Assembly: GCF_018130545.1 (NCBI RefSeq)
Contig: NZ_JAFCKF010000002.1
Location: 1,054,001-1,118,000, forward strand
DNA length: 64,000 nucleotides
Reading direction: 5' to 3'
Origin: Bradyrhizobium tropiciagri
Lineage (GTDB): Bacteria > Pseudomonadota > Alphaproteobacteria > Rhizobiales > Xanthobacteraceae
The notes beneath the pieces were generated by a model that saw nothing but the letters and a program-made list of their open reading frames with translations, was not told the origin of the DNA and did not search any database. Made by a program: the position numbers and the translations under genes. This document shows, piece by piece, positions 59,643 through 64,000 of the stretch. Positions within the stretch are counted from its first letter, which is position 1. Every line of letters starts with the position of its first letter.

Positions 59643-61079
59643 GTGACCAGCGAGACCACCGAGACATTCCGATTCCACGACACGCGGCCGGCGGCAGCCG
59701 ATCCGCGACGATGGCTGGCGCTGCCGGTGCTGCTTACCGGCGCCTTCCTGCCGATCCTCGATTTCAACGTCGTCAACCTCGCACTCCCAGCCATTCGCGA
59801 CAGTCTCGGCGCGAGCCCGAGCCAGGTGCAGTTCGTGATCTCGGCCTATGCCGCAACCTACGCGGTGTTCCTGATCACGGGCGGCCGGCTCGGCGATCTG
59901 CTCGGCCGCCGCCGGATGTTCCTGGCCGGCGTTGCCGGCTTCACGATCGCGTCGGTGCTGTGCGGCATCGCATGGTCGCCGGCCATGCTGGTCGCCGGAC
60001 GAATCCTGCAGGGTCTCACCGCCACCGTGATGGCGCCACAGGTGCTCGCTTCGATCCGCGTGCTGTTTCCGGCGTCCGAACAAGGCCGCGCGCTCGGCCT
60101 TTATGGAGCGACGTTCGGTCTGGCGAACATCTGCGGCCAGGTGCTCGGCGGCGTCCTGGTGTCGGCCCATCCGTTCGGACTGGCGTGGCAGGCGATCTTC
60201 CTGATCAACCTGCCGATCGGCCTCGCCGCATTCATCGGCGGGCTGCTGTTCCTGACAGACTCGCGCGCCGAGCATGCCCAGCGGCTCGACATCGGCGGCG
60301 TCATCCTGCTGTCGCTCACGCTCGGCTTCCTCGTCTATCCGCTGATCGAGGGCCGGGAATCCGGCTGGCCGATCTGGATTATCGCGATGCTGCTGGCGTC
60401 TCCGCTGATGCTGGCCGCTTTCGTCCGCTTCGAGGCCCGCCTGTCGGCACGCGGCGGCGACCCACTGGTCGCGCTGCATCTGCTGCGCAACAGTGACTTC
60501 GTGATCGGGCTGGTGATGGCCCTCGCCTTCTACATGCTGTCGTCGTTCTATTTGACCTTCGCCGTCTACCTGCAAAGCGGACTGCATTTTTCGCCGCTCG
60601 CGGCCGGCCTCGCCACCCTGCCCTTTGCCACCGGCTTCTTCGTCAGTTCGCTGGTGTCATCCCTGGTGATGCAATGGCTCGGCGCGCGCACGCTGACGCT
60701 GGGCTTCGCGCTCCAGGTGATCGGCTTCGGGGTCGTGATGCTGTCGGTCAACGGCGCGCTGCCGCAAAGCCTCGAGTTCGGCCTGATCTGCGGCGGGCTC
60801 GGCTTCGGCACTGTGATGCCGTCGGTGATCAAGGCCGTGATCGGCAGCATCGATCCACGCCATGCCGGGCTGGCATCGGGCATGATGATCTCGACCTTCC
60901 AGATCGGCGCCGCACTCGGCGTCGCCGTCATCGGCGGCGTGTTCTACAGCCTGCTCGGCCCGCATCCGCAGGCCGGAGACTACGCACACGCCTTCACGAT
61001 CGCACTCGGCTGCAACGTCGCGCTGCTGGCGCTCGGCGGCTGGCTGTCGTTGTGGCTACCGCGCGAGCCGGCCGCTTGA
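59643..61079 (+). CDS. MFS transporter, EmrB/QacA-like, with GTG start
   Basis: A 478-residue, about 14-helix transporter. LPILDFNVVNLALPAIRDSLGASPSQVQFVISAYAATYAVFLI is the classic DHA2 opening (motif D1). GGRLGDLLGRRRMFLAG is motif A, and LYGATFGLANICGQVLGGVL motif C. The GTG at 59643 has AGGAG 7 nt upstream. A DUF1993 gene follows 15 bp later, so they form an operon, likely controlled by the divergent LysR. Confidence 0.87.
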   Translation: MTSETTETFRFHDTRPAAADPRRWLALPVLLTGAFLPILDFNVVNLALPAIRDSLGASPSQVQFVISAYAATYAVFLITGGRLGDLLGRRRMFLAGVAGFTIASVLCGIAWSPAMLVAGRILQGLTATVMAPQVLASIRVLFPASEQGRALGLYGATFGLANICGQVLGGVLVSAHPFGLAWQAIFLINLPIGLAAFIGGLLFLTDSRAEHAQRLDIGGVILLSLTLGFLVYPLIEGRESGWPIWIIAMLLASPLMLAAFVRFEARLSARGGDPLVALHLLRNSDFVIGLVMALAFYMLSSFYLTFAVYLQSGLHFSPLAAGLATLPFATGFFVSSLVSSLVMQWLGARTLTLGFALQVIGFGVVMLSVNGALPQSLEFGLICGGLGFGTVMPSVIKAVIGSIDPRHAGLASGMMISTFQIGAALGVAVIGGVFYSLLGPHPQAGDYAHAFTIALGCNVALLALGGWLSLWLPREPAA

Positions 61080-61094
61080 ACTGGGGAGGATTCC

Positions 61095-61604
61095 ATGACC
61101 GCACCGTTTTACGATGCATCCGTTCCGGTGTTTCGCCAGATGCTCGAATCGCTTGCCGATCTGCTGCGCAAGGGCGAGGCCCATGCCCGCGAACGCGGTC
61201 TGGACCCCGACGCCATGCTCGCGGCCCGGCTGGCGCCCGACATGCTGACGCTTGTCGGCCAGGTGCAACGGGCAAGCGATCACGCCAAGGGCGCCGCCGG
61301 GCGGCTCGCCGGCCTCGAGCCGCCGACGTTTGTCGACGACGAACGAAGCCTGGCCGAGGCCCACGCCCGCATCTCGCGAACGCTCGACTATATCGACACT
61401 GTTCCGGTCCAGACCTTCGCGCGCGCGGCGGACCGCATCATCACCTTGCCGTTCGGTGTCCCGCCAATGTCGGCGGCGCGCTATCTCTACGGCTTCGCGC
61501 TGCCGAGCCTGTTCTTCCACGTCGCGACGGCCTACGCGATCCTGCGCCATCGCGGCGTGCCGCTCGGCAAGCGTGATTTCCTCGGCAACTACCTGTCGAA
61601 CTGA
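61095..61604 (+). CDS. DUF1993-family protein
   Basis: A 169-residue helical protein. FYDASVPVFRQMLESLADLLRKGEAHA, RLAPDMLTLVGQVQRASDHAKGAAGRLAG and the C-terminal SLFFHVATAYAILRHRGVPLGKRDFLG match the DUF1993 family, a DinB-like four-helix fold. The two conserved His suggest metal binding. GGGGAGGATTCC precedes the ATG. Cotranscribed with the MFS gene. Function unknown. Confidence 0.85.
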   Translation: MTAPFYDASVPVFRQMLESLADLLRKGEAHARERGLDPDAMLAARLAPDMLTLVGQVQRASDHAKGAAGRLAGLEPPTFVDDERSLAEAHARISRTLDYIDTVPVQTFARAADRIITLPFGVPPMSAARYLYGFALPSLFFHVATAYAILRHRGVPLGKRDFLGNYLSN

Positions 61605-61607
61605 TCG

Positions 61608-63071
61608 TTACTTCTTCGCGACCTCACGCAGCGTGTTGTAGATCCATTCCTCACCCTGCTTGATGGCCTCGACGCCGATTCTTTCGTCGTTGCCATGCAT
61701 CCGGCTCAGGATGTCGTCGTCGAGCGGATAGGGATAGATGCCATAGACCGGCACGTTGCGCTCGCGCCAGGCGGTGGCATCGGTCCCGGCCTCGAACATG
61801 GTCGGCACCAGCACGGCATCCTTCCAGACCCGCTTTGCGTTGCGCTCCAGCGCGGCATAAAGCTCGGTCTCGACCGGCGATCCGGGCATCTTGCTCCGCA
61901 TCAGATAGGCGTCCCGCGCCTCCTGCTGCGTCAACGCGGTGACGATGCTGACCTCAATGCCAGGATCGCCGATCACACGCTTGATCTCGGCAATCATCTG
62001 GTCCGTCGTCGTGCCCGGCAATAGCCGCGTATTCACGACCGCCTTGGCGTCACCCGGGATGACGTTGGGCTTGATGCCGGCATCGATCATGGTGACCACC
62101 ATGGTGTCGCGCAGCAGCGCGTGCAGCAGCAGGCTGTCCTTGGGATTGTCGGCGACCAGCTTCTGTCCGGCCTTATCGAGATCGGTCTGGTCCTTTGCCG
62201 CCAGCAACTGCTTGATATCGGCCGCCGTCTGCTCCGAACTGATCGGAAGCAATGCCTTGAAATAAGCCTCGGTCGCCGGCACCAGCTTGACGGCCGGGTC
62301 ATGCAGCGCGAGCTTGGCGAGTGCCGCAATCAGGCGGTCGTTGGCCATCGCCCCGGCCGGGAACGGCCGCGAGGAATGGCCGGAGGGACCGGTCGCTTTC
62401 AACGCAAACGTTGCTGAGAGTTTCTCCGCCGTCGTGACATTGATCTGACGAACCGTGCTGTCGCGCTCCTGCAGGACGTAGCCGCCTTCGTTCAGCGCGA
62501 ATTCCGCGTCGATCTTGTCCCAATGGTTCTTCGCCAGCCACACCGTGCTGTACTGCCCCTGCTCCTCGTCGGCCTCGGCCAGGAAGATCACATCGCGCGA
62601 CAGCGGCGTCTTCTCCTCGGCAAGCCGCATCACCGCCCTGGCGAAGACGGCAAGCCCGCCCTTGAAGTCCATCGCACCGCGCCCGTAGATGAAACCGTCC
62701 TTCTCGACGCCGGCGAACGGCTCGACGGTCCATTTTTCGCGCTCGACCGGAACGACGTCGGCATGTGCGGCGAGCAGCACCGGTTTCTTCGAGCCGTCGC
62801 CGCGCAGACGGGCGATGAAATGCGCCGCCTTGCCGTTCGGAGCGACGAAGATGTCGACCTCGGCGCCGAGCGGCGCGAATTGCGACTTCAGATATTCGGC
62901 GAGCGCCCGCGTATCGCCCGGGCCATTCGAGGTGTCGAAGGCGATCAGCTTCTTGAGCAACGCGACTGTCCCGTCGCCTTGCGGTTCAGCGGTAGCGAGG
63001 CCGGTTCCGGAGAAGACGATGCCCGCGGCCAGCATCAAGGCAGCGAAATTGTTCTTGGTCTTTGACGTCAC
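61608..63071 (-). CDS. Secreted M20-family metallopeptidase
   Basis: A 487-residue zinc peptidase. A Sec signal covers about residues 1-28 (AALMLAAGIVFSGTGLATA). Metal ligands and catalytic residues are in LLAAHADVVPV (His, Asp), YGRGAMDFKGGLA (bridging Asp), LAEADEEQG (base Glu and ligand Glu) and LSRMHGNDE (last His). The lid domain lies between. It resembles carboxypeptidase-S-like M20 enzymes. The start is GTG at 63071 with GGGAGGACAAAG upstream. It follows the MFS gene by 46 bp and is probably in its operon, perhaps a peptide-use module. Confidence 0.9.
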   Translation of the reverse strand: MTSKTKNNFAALMLAAGIVFSGTGLATAEPQGDGTVALLKKLIAFDTSNGPGDTRALAEYLKSQFAPLGAEVDIFVAPNGKAAHFIARLRGDGSKKPVLLAAHADVVPVEREKWTVEPFAGVEKDGFIYGRGAMDFKGGLAVFARAVMRLAEEKTPLSRDVIFLAEADEEQGQYSTVWLAKNHWDKIDAEFALNEGGYVLQERDSTVRQINVTTAEKLSATFALKATGPSGHSSRPFPAGAMANDRLIAALAKLALHDPAVKLVPATEAYFKALLPISSEQTAADIKQLLAAKDQTDLDKAGQKLVADNPKDSLLLHALLRDTMVVTMIDAGIKPNVIPGDAKAVVNTRLLPGTTTDQMIAEIKRVIGDPGIEVSIVTALTQQEARDAYLMRSKMPGSPVETELYAALERNAKRVWKDAVLVPTMFEAGTDATAWRERNVPVYGIYPYPLDDDILSRMHGNDERIGVEAIKQGEEWIYNTLREVAKK

Positions 63072-63117
63072 GTTCTTTGTCCTCCCGTTTTTCTAAGCAT
63101 ATCCCGCGGTGCCGGCC

Positions 63118-64000
63118 TCAGGGAGCCCTCGGAAACAGCAGTTTCAGCATGGCAGCCGCGACGAGCGTTGTCAGCGCAAGGCCGATCGAGAGATAGAGCG
63201 CGCTCGCGTCGCCGAACCGGTCGATCACGATCGCATAGACCAGCGGCGCCGCCGCGGGCAGGATGAAGCTTGGAACGATGAGCCGGCCGACCAGCGTGCC
63301 ATAGCTGCGATGATCGAACAGGACCAGCGGTAGCGTTCCCCTCGTGATGGTCAGGATGCCGTTGCAGGCGCCGTAGAGCAATGCGAACGCGATCGCCATC
63401 TCTTTTGACGAACCGCTGAACAGGCCGGCGATGAAAGAGAGCGGCATGATCAGGCAGGCCATCAGATTGAGCGCGAGCGGATTGAGCCGTGCGCCGAACA
63501 GAATCTCGCAGAGACGGGCAGCGGATTGCCCGATGCCGCGCAGCGTTGCGATCCAAACCGCCACCGTGACCGTGAGCCCGAGACCTGAGAACACCGCGAT
63601 CATGTGCGCCGACATGCCCGCATTCAGGAAGTTCGCGCCGGTCATGATCACGGCATAGAGCGCCCCCGCCGCCGCGAGCTGCCGCCGGCCGACCGCGAGC
63701 GGTTGTTTGGGCACCACCGCCGCAGCGCTCGGCACGCCGGCAAACCGCTGGTTCGGAATCAGCAAGTGCAGTGGAATCGTCAGCAGCGCAAAGCCGGCAT
63801 AGGCCAATACCGCGATGCGCCAGCCAAAGTGTTCCGAGAGGGTGTGGCCGAGCGGCCAGAACACGGTGGCGGCCAGGCCGCCAAGCAAGGTGATGCCGGA
63901 CATCGCGCGGCGCGCCTCCGGTCCGCCGATCCGGGCCAGCGCCGCGAACGCCGCATCGTACAGCGTCAGCCGCATGCCGAGGCCAAGAACGATCCAGGAT
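63118..64000 (-). CDS. MFS transporter (C-terminal part; start beyond window)
   Basis: About 294 residues are visible and the frame is open to the window edge (SWIVLGLGMRLTLYDAAFAALARIGGPEARRAMSGITLLGG), so the N-terminal helices are missing. The remainder has eight or nine membrane helices and ends LLFPRAP. It resembles a group of rhizobial MFS proteins without known substrate. It is followed by the M20 peptidase gene on the same strand. Confidence 0.82.
   Translation of the reverse strand, partial: SWIVLGLGMRLTLYDAAFAALARIGGPEARRAMSGITLLGGLAATVFWPLGHTLSEHFGWRIAVLAYAGFALLTIPLHLLIPNQRFAGVPSAAAVVPKQPLAVGRRQLAAAGALYAVIMTGANFLNAGMSAHMIAVFSGLGLTVTVAVWIATLRGIGQSAARLCEILFGARLNPLALNLMACLIMPLSFIAGLFSGSSKEMAIAFALLYGACNGILTITRGTLPLVLFDHRSYGTLVGRLIVPSFILPAAAPLVYAIVIDRFGDASALYLSIGLALTTLVAAAMLKLLFPRAP

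Noticed and set aside
58617-60587. LysR frame extended to a 656-residue protein
   Set aside because: The extension is antisense to the MFS gene at 59643 and is rich in Gln, Arg and His, as shadows are. The LysR HTH sits at the usual place with a start at 59549 or 59528.

Overview
The window looks like chromosomal DNA of a Bradyrhizobium-type alphaproteobacterium. It is GC-rich with strong GC bias at third codon positions. It has an orfA-pit phosphate locus with a PHO box and a full liv-type ABC transporter. It also holds two kinds of dispersed intergenic repeat that I recognise from Bradyrhizobiaceae genomes: an element bounded by GAGCATGATC/GATCATGCTC, and one containing GAGCGTTTTCGAGCGAAG. 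I see no tRNA, rRNA, CRISPR array, intact insertion sequence or phage gene. Genus assignment is inference from these features, not from a search.

Layout. 1-982: pit (partial) and its DUF47 partner on the minus strand, with a PHO box upstream. 1147-5817: livG-livF-substrate-binding protein-livH-livM, one minus-strand operon. 6137-7360: tandem PAS-family paralogues. 7594-11120: sterol-desaturase-like enzyme, ArsC-like protein, cytochrome P460 and a Tat-exported alpha/beta hydrolase, with degenerate dispersed repeats in the gaps. 11285-14886: a winged-helix/TolB-like/TPR regulator and a membrane class III nucleotide cyclase. 15215-18315: LysR regulator, metallo-beta-lactonase-like enzyme, SRPBCC protein and a GST. 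18634-21528: dctA, DUF5993-dsbB and a second GST. 21677-25298: phospholipase-D-like protein with a histone-H1-like tail, an SDR and a Lin0512 protein. 25363-29393: MFS/LysR pair, LuxR solo, HchA-like chaperone/glyoxalase. 29653-31566: a secreted beta-helix protein with a GH110-like active-site pattern. 31572-37180: GNAT, PadR/O-methyltransferase operon, YjbR protein, histidine phosphatase, GlxA regulator, HD hydrolase, SRPBCC. 37257-44637: second cyclase, HTH regulator, beta-propeller-like protein, MFS, phosphotransferase, EAL protein. 44638-48761: a FUSC gene fragment, dienelactone-hydrolase-like protein, orphan binding protein, P-loop ATPase, AhpD-like protein. 48896-54271: stand-alone BamA, divergent two-component system, EF-hand protein. 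54385-55907: ohrR/ohr with paired operators, and a cupin. 55969-64000: two MFS/LysR divergent pairs, a DUF1993 protein, an M20 peptidase and a partial MFS gene.

Themes. Much of the window is small accessory modules built as a regulator divergent from its target: LysR/lactonase, three LysR/MFS pairs, OhrR/Ohr, GlxA/HD. Several have a visible inverted repeat in the shared gap. Nucleotide second messengers recur (two class III cyclases and one EAL protein), and one perfect CRP-type TGTGA-N6-TCACA site lies upstream of the SDR gene. The observations I think most worth following are the GH110-like beta-helix protein, the 45-bp-periodic palindrome array at 7383-7501, the LuxR solo lacking the AHL-contacting Asp, the PLD protein with a lysine-rich tail, the metal-responsive-type PadR operon, and the isolated BamA paralogue facing a two-component system.
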